Origin: Leuctra nigra
Taxonomy: Eukaryota > Arthropoda > Insecta > Plecoptera > Leuctridae
Length of the DNA stretch: 64,000 nucleotides
Assembly (NCBI GenBank): GCA_934045905.1
Contig: OW203764.1
Coordinates: 682,001-746,000, forward strand
Direction: 5' to 3'
The notes under the pieces are model-generated. The model saw nothing but the letters and a program-made list of their open reading frames with translations, was not told where the DNA came from and made no database searches. Shown here piece by piece: positions 1 to 10,461 of this stretch (positions are counted from its first letter, which is position 1; each line of letters starts with the position of its first letter). The position numbers and the translations under genes are program-made.

Positions 1-891
1 TGACTTGCGCCATGAGCCTTCAGTTTTTCTCCGCTGGTTCATTTTTATTTCAGTTGGACAGGATGTGCTGAATTCAGTCAAATGTCTGTAGAGAGCAAGA
101 GGGTATTGTTGTTTGTTTTTTTTCTTTTTTGGACAGTCTTTATTTAGCATAAATTCTATTAACAGTATTTGCCATTTGGCAATGGACAATTTAAATTCAT
201 GTACCTTCATATTTGACCACGAGGTTTTCTCCACACTTATAAATTGTGACCAAAATCATTCAGATTTGAGCAAGTGTCTCTTTTTCGCGTATTTGAGCAC
301 GAGACTTTGGGGATGTCCATTAATAATTATGTCATAGTTTTTTAGGCCTTTGTCAACCCCCCTCCCCCCATGTCACAGCTTGTTACAAAATCAATTAGCC
401 CCCCTTAATAATTACGTCACATATTGCCAGACCTCCCCCCCCCCCCCCCCCCCAATTTCCAAAATACCCATTGTGTAAATTTTTGCAAATTTGTAGAAAT
501 TTCCAGAAGACCGTGATTATATCACTTATCCCTCCTTAGGTTAAAATTTTGCATGGTGAAGAAGACCAACATTATCTCATATTTTACAAATGTTCAACCC
601 AATCAATCAAGTTTTTACAGACTTGTTGCCATAATAAGAGTTTTGAAAGAACTGTCAAAATTGAGATTTATTAGCGTTTTCCTAGTATTTGAATTATTTC
701 CAATGAAGTGCATCTTCCTACATCAAACATTTGGGTATGTATGTATGTATCAATCTTCTATCTTGAACAATATATTTACAAAATATACAAATGAATACTA
801 GGTTCGTTTTGCTAGTTTGTAAGTTGATTCACAAAACCAGCTTTTTTAGATCTAAGATTGGTAATACCGAACTGCTTGCCTTGCGTATGAA
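1..891. other. Unique AT-rich DNA with poly-C tracts, no gene seen
   Basis: No exon-like segment with convincing splice signals is visible. There is a C19 run at 435-453 and shorter C runs near 355-369. The word TTAATAATTAYGTCA occurs twice about 85 bp apart (320-334 and 405-419), each followed by a C-rich stretch. This looks like a decayed dispersed element rather than a gene. Short open frames here have no other support. Confidence 0.5.
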
Positions 892-1303
892 CAGTGTTGG
901 GTAAGTTCCTCAAAAAAAGGCACTAGTTCCAGTTCCTAGTTCCTTTGAAATAAAGGAACTGGAAAGTTACCAGTAAGGAATTAAGTTCCTTTTAAGTTAT
1001 ACAATGCCCTCCAAAAACAATCCGATTTTTTTTAATTTACCTTCTCTGAATTGAGTGAGCAAAGCGATCAAGCAGTACATTTTCAGAAATTAGGTAAATT
1101 TAGGAAGACAAAAAAATTGGTCATTATTCGTTATAAATTCTGTGCAAATCATGTCATAATAAACTATATTTATATTCAACAGGAACTTCAACATAAAATA
1201 AGTTCCTAAGTTCCTTACAAAAGGAACTTTTTAGTTCCTAAGTTCGCCTCAAAGTTACCCAAAAAGGAACTAGTTCCCGGTAACTAGTTCCTCCCCAACA
1301 CTG
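892..1303. mobile_element. Non-autonomous hAT-like MITE, 412 bp
   Basis: The ends are inverted copies: CAGTGTTGGG at 892 and the reverse complement CCCAACACTG ending at 1303. The element is flanked by near-identical 8-bp direct repeats, CGTATGAA (884-891) and CGTATGAC (1304-1311). An 8-bp duplication and CAGTG termini are characteristic of the hAT superfamily. The interior has no transposase frame. It is full of GGAACT/AGTTCC words in both orientations, as expected for subterminal transposase-binding motifs. One mismatch in the duplication suggests some age. Confidence 0.85.
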
Positions 1304-1311
1304 CGTATGAC

Positions 1312-3227
1312 GGTATGAACGACAGTTTCAATTACCCACAGTATTACGATATGATTTTAAAGTATCAGGAACATCTTACTCTGGAGCTGATATCGCCCTC
1401 ATTTGATATTGAACAATCAATCACGCAATATCTTCAGTTACGTAATGAACAAACAACCTTGTTATTTCTCTTGGCGCCAAACAAGTTTAAATGCCCTGTC
1501 ACCGAACAGGGGAATATAGCAGGCTGTGTGATTCCGGTGTGATTTTAATGGCGACCAAGATGTCAGTTCTTTGGTGTTTCGAGATATTTATTTAATTATA
1601 TTGATATTTCCTTCTTTATAATGCATTTTATTGTTGACAGTGAGATGATTACGACCCATTTAAATGATTTCTCAGTGATTGTGACCCTTTTATCTGTGTA
1701 ACGTGCGTCGTTTTCAAATAAACTACCTTTTACAAGCAGTGTCGAGTTCATGTCATCAATCATTCCCCAGAACAGTTTACTTCACGACTATCAAAACAGG
1801 TTGGTATTTCAGCAAACTCATTACAAAGACAATGCCAAGTGTATTAGGTTTTATTTATTGAAATGCCCGTCTCTTAACGACATTAGATACGTATTTCAGA
1901 TTTGTAGACTATAGGTATCAAGGCCAACTAAAGTCTGGTTCGAGTTTTGGCTCTGTTCCAAATTTGAAGAAATTGTATAAAGTCTATTGATTGTATAGAA
2001 ATTTAACTAAGATTACAAGTGCATTTTTATTTAAATAATGAAAGGAAGGATTAGTTGACCAGATATTGAAGGAGACAGAGGTGTGACAATGATTTTTTTT
2101 CTGGTGGCCTTTGTCTAAAATATGGATCATATTTAATCTTAACCTACTTGTGGTTAATGTCAGATTATAAGATGAGCAACAATCGGTTGCAAATAGGTAC
2201 GATGAACACTTATTATTTATAGCCGTTGGGCATAGAAATTTGTCCACCATCTTTTCACTCATGGGGCTGAATTAAATTAATTATTATTCCTAGCTACATA
2301 CTGGAAAGCCATTTAATTTGGCACGTTCAAGTAACTGTCAGTTTGTCACCTACTATTCCATATTTGGAATGCATTCACAATGAACATTGGTAGCAATAGC
2401 TAGGTTTATCTTCAAACTCGATTGAGGTTGAGTTATAAACAGGGGCTGTTAAAATTTTACTGTTAAAGCTAGGTACCGAGGTAGGCTCATTAGGTAATTT
2501 TTTAACCTAAGTTTAAATAATTTAACTTATTTGTTTCAAGAGTTTTGAGAAATGTTAAACATTCGAATCGAAGAACCTCTGTAAAAAGTAACTAAGTCAC
2601 ATGTAACCATCAACTCTTTGCCTCAGAGGTAGAAGGACAGTAAGTCAATTCCAATGATTCTTGAGGTGAGCTCCAAAACCTGTCCTAATTCTGTCTAAGT
2701 TATAATAAAAATCGTAAAATGTTTTAATTATATGAGTCATTGAGTAAGAGAATGGGTATTTTATTTATACTACCTACTGTATTGTTGACATCAGTCAAAT
2801 GGCAATTGAGAGTACTAGAGCATGATTGTCATTCCAAAATTGTGCAGGTAAAATTGAGAAAATTAACTTTACGCCCTTCTGCCTCTGAGGTACTGACTAC
2901 TGGTACAGAACTAATAATGTAATAATTGCTAACATACAATACAGGCTCCTAGATCATTGACCTCTAGGTCTACTCAATATTAGGTCTGCTCGGATAGCAT
3001 TTGACGACGAATGATACATAAGAAATTGCCGTTTTGATTTATGATCAATTTCCCACTCATTTATAAATTTAAACAAATAAAATATCCCTCATACTGAGTC
3101 ATTGACGTTTCAGAAAGTGAAATGGAAGTTCAGTGCATCTAGATCTCAAAACTGCATGAAATAGTTCGGGATCTTCCCCTCCCTGGACCCTAAAGTAGGA
3201 ATGCAAACTGTTGATCACGCTCATGTA
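1312..3227. other. Unique AT-rich DNA, no gene recognised
   Basis: A 75-codon open frame at 1315-1542 begins just beyond the hAT-like element but has no recognised motif or splice context. A polyadenylation-like AATAAA lies at 1717, after a T-rich stretch. This could be the 3' end of an unknown transcript or retroelement, but nothing upstream supports that. The rest is ordinary AT-rich intergenic or intronic sequence. Confidence 0.4.
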
Positions 3228-3340
3228 CAGTCAGGGAAACTAGATGGTTCATACTCTGCCTCTCTCTGACCCATAACATAAACATGTTTTTATATGGAGC
3301 AGAGAGAGATAGAGTATGAACCATCTAGTTTCCTTGACTA
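3228..3340. mobile_element. Foldback MITE, Tc1/mariner-like, 113 bp
   Basis: Two arms of about 45 bp are near-perfect inverted copies. Both contain GGAAACTAGATGGTTCATAC, and they are separated by about 30 bp of AT-rich loop. The element is bounded on both sides by the dinucleotide TA (3226-3227 and 3341-3342), the target duplication of Tc1/mariner elements. There is no coding capacity. The arms differ at only a few positions, so the copy is not very old. Confidence 0.75.
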
Positions 3341-3342
3341 TA

Positions 3343-3918
3343 CAGGGTCGGATTAAACAGTTTGGCGCCCCTAGGCTAATTCACATGAGGCGCCCCACAC
3401 AAGGAAATAATAATTTCCACCCTGTCCCATTTCATTTCAATAGCTCTCAACTTGCCCACAGGGCCTCTTTTGGAAGTAAACACTTCGAATGAATCGTGGA
3501 CGTTAAAATGATGCTCTTTTCTCTTACAATCCCTGCAATGACGCTGTAAACTGCCTAAAATGGGATGTCTAACCCGCGACAGACTACATACTTTTTCTGA
3601 CCTTTTTTTAAATTATAGGTACCTACCTACAATTTTTGATTGAATATTAGAGGTCGAGGAAATGGCACCTTTTTCTATCTAAACATTGTATGTAAAACCT
3701 TAAGTTAGGAACATTTCCATTGAGACTACAGTACCTACCTTAGTAACTTAGTAATTATTATCTAGACACAAGTTAGGTACCTACGCATGGTTCAAGTACA
3801 TAGTACGTACTACCACATTTTCATCTACTTTGGTATTGATAGGTAGTGTGTTTATGATTTCGCGCCCCCTGAAAGTGTGTGAGAACCTAATGCCAATGAA
3901 TGGGTCTTATCGCGTCCT
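3343..3918. mobile_element. hAT-like element end (single terminus)
   Basis: The sequence begins CAGGGTCGGATTAAAC and continues with GGCGCCCC words, a style well known from hAT-group ends. It starts 2 bp beyond the TA-flanked foldback MITE. A GCGCCCCC word recurs near 3862, just before the 100-bp array. No matching opposite terminus (ending CCGACCCTG or similar) could be found after the array. The element is therefore truncated, or its other end is too diverged to see. The inner boundary at 3918 is only the start of the array. Confidence 0.5.
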
Positions 3919-5980
3919 GCATTGTCGTGGGAGTCGTGAATTCTATTGCCGCCACGCCAGCTACGTCACTATTCCTGTGTCACTATTCCACTATTCCTGT
4001 GTATCGTGTCCTGACTCTGCATTGTCGTGGGAGTCGTGAATTCTATTGCCGCCACGCCCGCTACGTCACTATTCCTGTGTCACTATTCCACTATTCCTGT
4101 ATCGTGTCCTGACTCTGCATTGTCGTGGGAGTCGTGAATTCTATTGCCGCCACGCCAGCTACGTCACTATTCCTGTGTCACTATTCCACTATTCCTGTGT
4201 ATCGTGTCCTGACTCTGCATTGTCGTGGGAGTCGTGAATTCTATTGCCGCCACGCCAGCTACGTCACTATTCCTGTGTCACTATTCCACTATTCCTGTGT
4301 ATCGTGTCCTGACTCTGCATTGTCGTGGGAGTCGTGAATTCTATTGCCGCCACGCCCGCTACGTCACTATTCCTGTGTCACTATTCCACTATTCCTGTAT
4401 CGTGTCCTGACTCTGCATTGTCGTGGGAGTCGTGAATTCTATTGCCGCCACGCCCGCTACGTCACTATTCCTGTGTCACTATTCCACTATTCCTGTATCG
4501 TGTCCTGACTCTGCATTGTCGTGGGAGTCGTGAATTCTATTGCCGCCACGCCAGCTACGTCACTATTCCTGTGTCACTATTCCACTATTCCTGTGTATCG
4601 TGTCCTGACTCTGCATTGTCGTGGGAGTCGTGAATTCTATTGCCGCCACGCCAGCTACGTCACTATTCCTGTGTCACTATTCCACTATTCCTGTGTATCG
4701 TGTCCTGACTCTGCATTGTCGTGGGAGTCGTGAATTCTATTGCCGCCACGCCCGCTACGTCACTATTCCTGTGTCACTATTCCACTATTCCTGTATCGTG
4801 TCCTGACTCTGCATTGTCGTGGGAGTCGTGAATTCTATTGCCGCCACGCCAGCTACGTCACTATTCCTGTGTCACTATTCCACTATTCCTGTGTATCGTG
4901 TCCTGACTCTGCATTGTCGTGGGAGTCGTGAATTCTATTGCCGCCACGCCAGCTACGTCACTATTCCTGTGTCACTATTCCACTATTCCTGTGTATCGTG
5001 TCCTGACTCTGCATTGTCGTGGGAGTCGTGAATTCTATTGCCGCCACGCCCGCTACGTCACTATTCCTGTGTCACTATTCCACTATTCCTGTATCGTGTC
5101 CTGACTCTGCATTGTCGTGGGAGTCGTGAATTCTATTGCCGCCACGCCAGCTACGTCACTATTCCTGTGTCACTATTCCACTATTCCTGTGTATCGTGTC
5201 CTGACTCTGCATTGTCGTGGGAGTCGTGAATTCTATTGCCGCCACGCCAGCTACGTCACTATTCCTGTGTCACTATTCCACTATTCCTGTGTATCGTGTC
5301 CTGACTCTGCATTGTCGTGGGAGTCGTGAATTCTATTGCCGCCACGCCAGCTACGTCACTATTCCTGTGTCACTATTCCACTATTCCTGTATCGTGTCCT
5401 GACTCTGCATTGTCGTGGGAGTCGTGAATTCTATTGCCGCCACGCCAGCTACGTCACTATTCCTGTGTCACTATTCCACTATTCCTGTGTATCGTGTCCT
5501 GACTCTGCATTGTCGTGGGAGTCGTGAATTCTATTGCCGCCACGCCAGCTACGTCACTATTCCTGTGTCACTATTCCACTATTCCTGTGTATCGTGTCCT
5601 GACTCTGCATTGTCGTGGGAGTCGTGAATTCTATTGCCGCCACGCCCGCTACGTCACTATTCCTGTGTCACTATTCCACTATTCCTGTGTATCGTGTCCT
5701 GACTCTGCATTGTCGTGGGAGTCGTGAATTCTATTGCCGCCACGCCAGCTACGTCACTATTCCTGTGTCACTATTCCACTATTCCTGTGTATCGTGTCCT
5801 GACTCTGCATTGTCGTGGGAGTCGTGAATTCTATTGCCGCCACGCCCGCTACGTCACTATTCCTGTGTCACTATTCCACTATTCCTGTGTATCGTGTCCT
5901 GACTCTGCATTGTCGTGGGAGTCGTGAATTCTATTGCCGCCACGCCAGCTACGTCACTATTCCTGTGTCACTATTCCTGT
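3919..5980. repeat. Tandem array, 100/98-bp units, about 20.6 copies
   Basis: Units were phased on GCATTGTCGTGGG, with starts at 3919, 4019, 4117, 4217, 4317, 4415, 4513, 4613, 4713, 4811, 4911, 5011, 5109, 5209, 5309, 5407, 5507, 5607, 5707, 5807 and 5907. The 98-bp form lacks one TG in CCTGTGTATCG. Much of the array is ordered long-long-short, a 298-bp higher-order repeat. Each unit has an EcoRI-type GAATTC and internal ACTATTCC subrepeats. Overlapping 61-70-codon frames are shadows of the repeat and drift in phase. Confidence 0.97.
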
Positions 5981-7467
5981 CCACAAGCGCATCGCATTCC
6001 ATCACACAGGGATAGAGTGAGGAAGAATCATCGAATCGCCGCGCTATTTCTGTGTGCAAGGCGCTATATTTAGCGCGCGTGGTTGTTGCTTGTATCCAGC
6101 GCTAATCGCTCCGTCCCGACGCCGCGTGACCCACTTAGCGGCGTCGCGACGTCACACAGACGTCTAATTAGTGGCGCGCGCGCATCATGACGGAGTGGAG
6201 CGCTAGCGCCGTGCGACCAAGTCGCTATCTGATCACTTGGAATATCTACAACTAGTCCGGGAATGTTCCGAATATTCCCCAAAATCCTTTTTTTTCTGGA
6301 TACCTACTCAATTATGTTTTTAGCCCCATAAAATATGTCCACATTTTATGGGACCTCATCTTATTCACAAAATCATCCTCAAACATCATCAAAAACTTCA
6401 TCAAAATGTACTTATCAATGTAGTTAGTATCTCGAATGTAATTAGGCACCTATTTTGTTTGTAGGAAATAGCTCTATGGGTCTGTCCAGGAGATAATGGC
6501 CAAAAACCAGTAGGTAGTAGGTACTGTTTTTTTGCATTGAAAAAATATATATTAAATATTATGTTATAGTTATAGAAGGTTATAGCTACTTGTGACACTC
6601 TTCAAAACATTAAATATAATTTGTAACATGGGTTTAAATACAATCTCTTGGGGAGCGCTTCATTGATTCAGATCATGTTTAGCGATTTTGACAACATTTA
6701 AAACTCGAATAAAAAGCCAGGCCGAGATGTAAGAGTGATATCTAGCAAGTGTTTGTCTAATATTTAGCTCTGACATTCTCTATAATGTAACTCTGTCGTG
6801 TACCTGTAAGTTATTAGCACTCCTAACCGAGTCGAGAATAAACATGGTATTGATGATACAGGTACCTCTTACCGCACTTTCTGAATGTTGTTTGCAGTCC
6901 CGTTCAGGTCACACTGTTACTCGAAGTCGAAGGTAAACACTAGAGATAATAGTTCCGAAATGTCGACAGAATTTTGCAACCATTCAATTTACGAAAAATG
7001 TGAAACATTCCTACCTCTAGGTAATTAATTTCGTGAATTTTTTCATTTCATCTTGGAGCTGTGTTTGGGCACTAACGATTAGTAGGTACCTACAGTAGTA
7101 CATCTATCTCTTTAAAATTACCAATGTTAATAAGTTTTCTCGTTTTCCATAATTTCAATGCTTCAATTTTTGAGTTTATGACGATATCTAAGAATTGTAT
7201 AATATGCAATGTTTTCATTCGAATCTTAAATTGTGAACAAACATTGTTATCGTTGTACCAGGTCTTATAATTGCGTTGCGGTTTGAGCAAGATTCGTTCA
7301 TAAGATGCATTGCCATGCTAATTGACTCGCGCCATTCTTCATGGACAACCTCAGCAATGCCCTGTTCAAAGTGTGATCCCATCTTGATTTCCTTTAGGGT
7401 CGCGCAGTTTGTTGAAGGACAAGATTGTCCATGGCTGTCCCTTAGTTGGCCAATGTGTGTTGTGTGT
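5981..7467. other. CpG-rich block followed by AT-rich unique DNA
   Basis: From about 5985 to 6260 the sequence is unusually rich in CpG and GCGC words, for example a GCGCGCGCGC run near 6174-6183. It contrasts sharply with the AT-rich DNA that follows. It could be a promoter-like island or a GC-rich mobile-element interior. From 6280 to 7467 no exon is recognised. An AATAAA lies at 6837, downstream of a sequence resembling a retroelement 3' end, but no pair of LTRs is visible. Confidence 0.4.
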
Positions 7468-7475
7468 TGCCGAGG

Positions 7476-7922
7476 CAAGGGCGTATCCTGAATGTAATTT
7501 CGGGGGGGCCGGACATTACTAATATTTTGAAACACCACAGTGCAAAACGGGGAGTTCGGGGGCGCAGCCCCCGAGAAAATTTAGGATCAAGGTCATTCAT
7601 TTAGATGCAATTTTGAATCGCAGGGTATAGCTATTTTCGGGAATTGTAATTTACAAAATATCTAAAAATTGGTCTAAGAGGTTTAAGAATAGGTAAATTT
7701 ATTGAACCCATTAGGATATGCAAGTTCGGGGCGCATAGCCCCGCAAATTTTTTTGAATTTTAACTCAATTCTAGCAATTTTTGATAGTTTTTGACATGAT
7801 CTGTCAATTTTTAAGTGTTTTTTTCACATATTATTTTAAATGTACGTATTTTCTTAGATGAAATCCTGATTTCGGGGGGGCCATGGCCCCCTCAGCCCCC
7901 CCCCCCCCTGAATACGCCCTTG
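7476..7922. mobile_element. Non-autonomous hAT-like MITE, 447 bp
   Basis: Termini are CAAGGGCGTATCCTGA at the left and, as reverse complement of the right end, CAAGGGCGTATTCAGG (13 of 16 identical). Perfect 8-bp direct repeats TGCCGAGG flank it at 7468-7475 and 7923-7930, as for hAT elements. Inside are G-rich and C-rich hairpin-forming blocks (near 7500, 7553-7575, 7725-7745 and 7873-7908), including a C13 run. There is no transposase frame. The right end lies about 83 bp before the splice acceptor of the exon candidate at 8006. Confidence 0.85.
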
Positions 7923-8005
7923 TGCCGAGGCGTTGCACATGCCGGTGCTCGCTTATCAACGTCAATGTCCCGAGTGTTTTGACTGATGCTTGTCTTCTCT
8001 TGCAG

Positions 8006-8061
8006 CCGTGTTCGCGAGACATGATGGACCACAACAGTCGCATCCGCGGAGCTCATGGGGT
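8006..8061 (+). CDS. Exon candidate with strong splice sites, 56 bp, gene unknown
   Basis: A pyrimidine-rich acceptor (CTTGTCTTCTCTTGCAG, ending at 8005) with branch-point-like CTGAT words upstream precedes the segment. A consensus donor GTAAGTAC starts at 8062. Two reading frames are open across the exon. One contains two consecutive ATGs (8021 and 8024) and would give MMDHNSRIRGAHG before splicing with two codon bases left over. The other reads VFARHDGPQQSHPRSSWG. The splice pattern is seen directly; the coding frame is inference. If translation starts at 8021, this is a non-first exon carrying the start codon after a non-coding leader exon. No domain is recognisable in so short a piece. 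The hAT-like MITE at 7476-7922 sits in the presumed upstream intron. Codon use here is GC-richer than the surroundings, which also fits an exon. Confidence 0.5.
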
Positions 8062-8935
8062 GTAAGTACAATAGCAATTCAAAGACAATACTCTTCCTTT
8101 AGCAGGCGGCGAGGCTCTTGTGTTGTCACAGCCACTCGGGATTTCAAAGATTCTTTCTTTTGTTATCATTGTTATTGAATTGGGGGGTTTGATTAGATCT
8201 ACAATGTGTACCTAGTCATTTTCAATATAAATGACCCACTATAGTTACAAAATCGAATTACTACCGAAAATTGTTATTTGCGATTAGCGATGTAGAGCTT
8301 TGTATTCCTTGATGTGACGATATTTTTGGCGGTAAACACTTGAATAGACAATATTTTACAATTTCATAGGTTCTTGTTTTACAAGTGTTGACACTTATAG
8401 AAAATAACTTATTGTAATTTAATTGTAAAAAAGTTCAAGTGTGTTTCACTGGCTTGGCATCATGGAACTTTGTAACCTTCACAGAGTTATTCATGTGGTC
8501 GATAATGCAGATGAAATATCGCCAATGATCTCAGCTCTTCATTTCATAAAACACATTTCATAAACTACATTTCATAAACCTATCGTAGGTAGATCGTCAT
8601 TATAGTTTCTGAGATAAATTAGCGAGTGAAGATCTATTTTTTTGTATAGCCGTAGTTGAACAAAAAAATGGTTTCTAGTAGATAGATGCAATAATTATGA
8701 AGTGCTTTTTATGTGTGCTATATTTTGTAAGTTTTGCACACTTGTAGGTAGGTTCAATAAATAATCTACTAACTAATACTACTAATAATACTAATCTACT
8801 ACTAATCTAGTAGTACTAATCTACTAATAATAATAACTTCAAGATCTTGATGTGTCAGTGGAACAATCGCGGTGAAAATTACTCCCAAGATCTCCATAAG
8901 TGGGAGAAATAATCCAAATGAAATGTTACTCTGGG
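8062..8935. other. AT-rich intronic or intergenic DNA with a dispersed-repeat fragment
   Basis: The stretch follows the splice donor at 8062. Around 8219-8340 it shares TTCAATATAAATGA and TTTGCGATTAGCGAT, in the same order, with 46597-46740, so a diverged dispersed repeat lies here. Near 8770-8830 there is a short, imperfect ACTAAT/TAATCTACT-rich run. No coding segment is recognised. Confidence 0.5.
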
Positions 8936-9055
8936 CAAAGTAACCCCGCTTGACAAAGTAACCCCGCATGGCAAAGTAACCCCGCATGGCAAAGTAACCC
9001 CGCATGGCAAAGTAACCCCGCATGGCAAAGTAACCCCGCATGGCAAAGTAACCCC
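8936..9055. repeat. 18-bp tandem repeat, about 6.7 copies
   Basis: The unit is CAAAGTAACCCCGCATGG. It begins at 8936, 8954, 8972, 8990, 9008, 9026 and 9044, the last being partial. The first unit has GCTTGA in place of GCATGG. Because 18 is a multiple of three, the minus strand reads as a short repeated MRGYFA peptide; there is no reason to think it is translated. Confidence 0.95.
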
Positions 9056-10453
9056 TTGACGGTACTTAGCTACGTGATTTGCATAACCCAACTAGTGGAT
9101 TGATAATATTTTGTTTCGACGTCAATGTGTGCACTACTTGGTGTATGAAAACAATGAGAACCGACACATGTGAGGGGGGAGAGGAATGCTGTGACCATCA
9201 AGAATGGCTGAATGTACGGGAGAGAGGAATATTGTGCCTCGGATCTTGACCTGGATCTGTATCAAGGTACAGGTGTCCTTGAGATGCAGCCTCACATCTG
9301 TCAGGGTCATCCTGCGTCATAGTTCCTGCACTCAACAGTTGGTTCCACGCGCAGCACGGCTTAGAATGATCACCTGGAGGCGCCCTGCAATGTTATCACA
9401 CTCCAATACCATTTTCAACATTCATCAATGAAATTAAATACACCAATTCTGGAATTAGGTATATGGATATTCTGGTGTATAAAAAAATCTGATTACCTAC
9501 CTACAATCTTTGATATCCTATTACAGATATTCGTGTAGTTTTGACCTAATATTACAGGACTTGTGGACCGCCAAAGACCTGTGGCATTTTCTTATGAATG
9601 ATTTGAAACATTCAGTCATTTTATAAAAATGACGCCATTGGCCATTAAAACACACAATAAATACGAAATCAAGCCAACTGAGATTTTATAATTTACAATA
9701 AAGTCAACTGCCCTTTTTAAAAGAGGTACTATGAAAGTATGAATTCATATTTCATTTATATTTGAAATATGAATAATGAAACTTAAAGGTTGTTCTGGCA
9801 ATAAAAATGAAGGATGGCTATTGCTGATTTCAAACTTGTGGTAACATGATGTCTAACTAAAATACTCAAGGATATAGAAAAACGCTTCAAAACGCGGCGA
9901 AGATATATAGTTTCCTATGACTTGGCAGTAATCGCTCATAGTTCCTGCTCGCTGCTAAAATACAGTACTATAAACGCGTTTCGCGGTTTGTGTACACTTT
10001 TTCATTGTTTATCCGTTCTTCAGTGATTTACCACCGCCACAAAGCCCTAATGTTTGGCGCAATCTTTCAGCGAGATAAGTCGGTCCTGTGCACGACCTTT
10101 GCCTCTACGAGATGTAAACACCAACCCAATTGGAATCAGATGGGCACAGAATTGCATCTTATTGTTGCACGCGGTTCGTTTTGACGAGCAATTTACAAGT
10201 GAAAGTTCCGTCTGGGATTAAAACTCCACCTGAAGTGACGCGGACTCGCTTTCACATTATCAGTCGACTTGGTTGCGGTATTTGATTCGCCTTCTCAACT
10301 CAATGGCGACATTTTCAACCTGACGACAGATTTATGGAGATATTTGCCAGATATTTTCCTCGTTCGCTGTGTGTTGACAAAAAACAGGAAGTGAACTTTG
10401 TCACTCTAATTGTTTTGAGACATGAAAGATGTAAGTGCTGTTTTGGACAATTC
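9056..10453. other. Unique DNA, possible weak promoter and leader near its right end
   Basis: No exon with both splice sites is seen. At 9969-9974 there is TATAAA, with a TCATT initiator-like word 33 bp downstream (10002). At 10422 the sequence ATGAAAGAT runs directly into a consensus donor GTAAGT (10431). Several other ATGs lie between, including an open frame to 10184, so a start at 10422 is unlikely to be used efficiently. These signals could be coincidental. Confidence 0.25.
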
Positions 10454-10461
10454 TGCGTGTA

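Noticed and set aside
1315..1557. 75-codon plus-strand frame after the first hAT-like element
   Set aside because: The composition is plausible, but there are no splice sites, domain or neighbouring exon; the length is within chance for AT-rich DNA.
6700..6860. LTR or retroelement 3' end near AATAAA 6837
   Set aside because: No second LTR, primer-binding site or coding remnants were visible.
7215..7538. 107-codon minus-strand frame
   Set aside because: It runs into the MITE at 7476, has no recognised domain and no good splice site; chance or transposon debris is likelier.
9990..10184. 64-codon plus-strand frame after a TATA-like box
   Set aside because: No domain or conservation signal; the TATA and initiator words are common by chance in AT-rich sequence.
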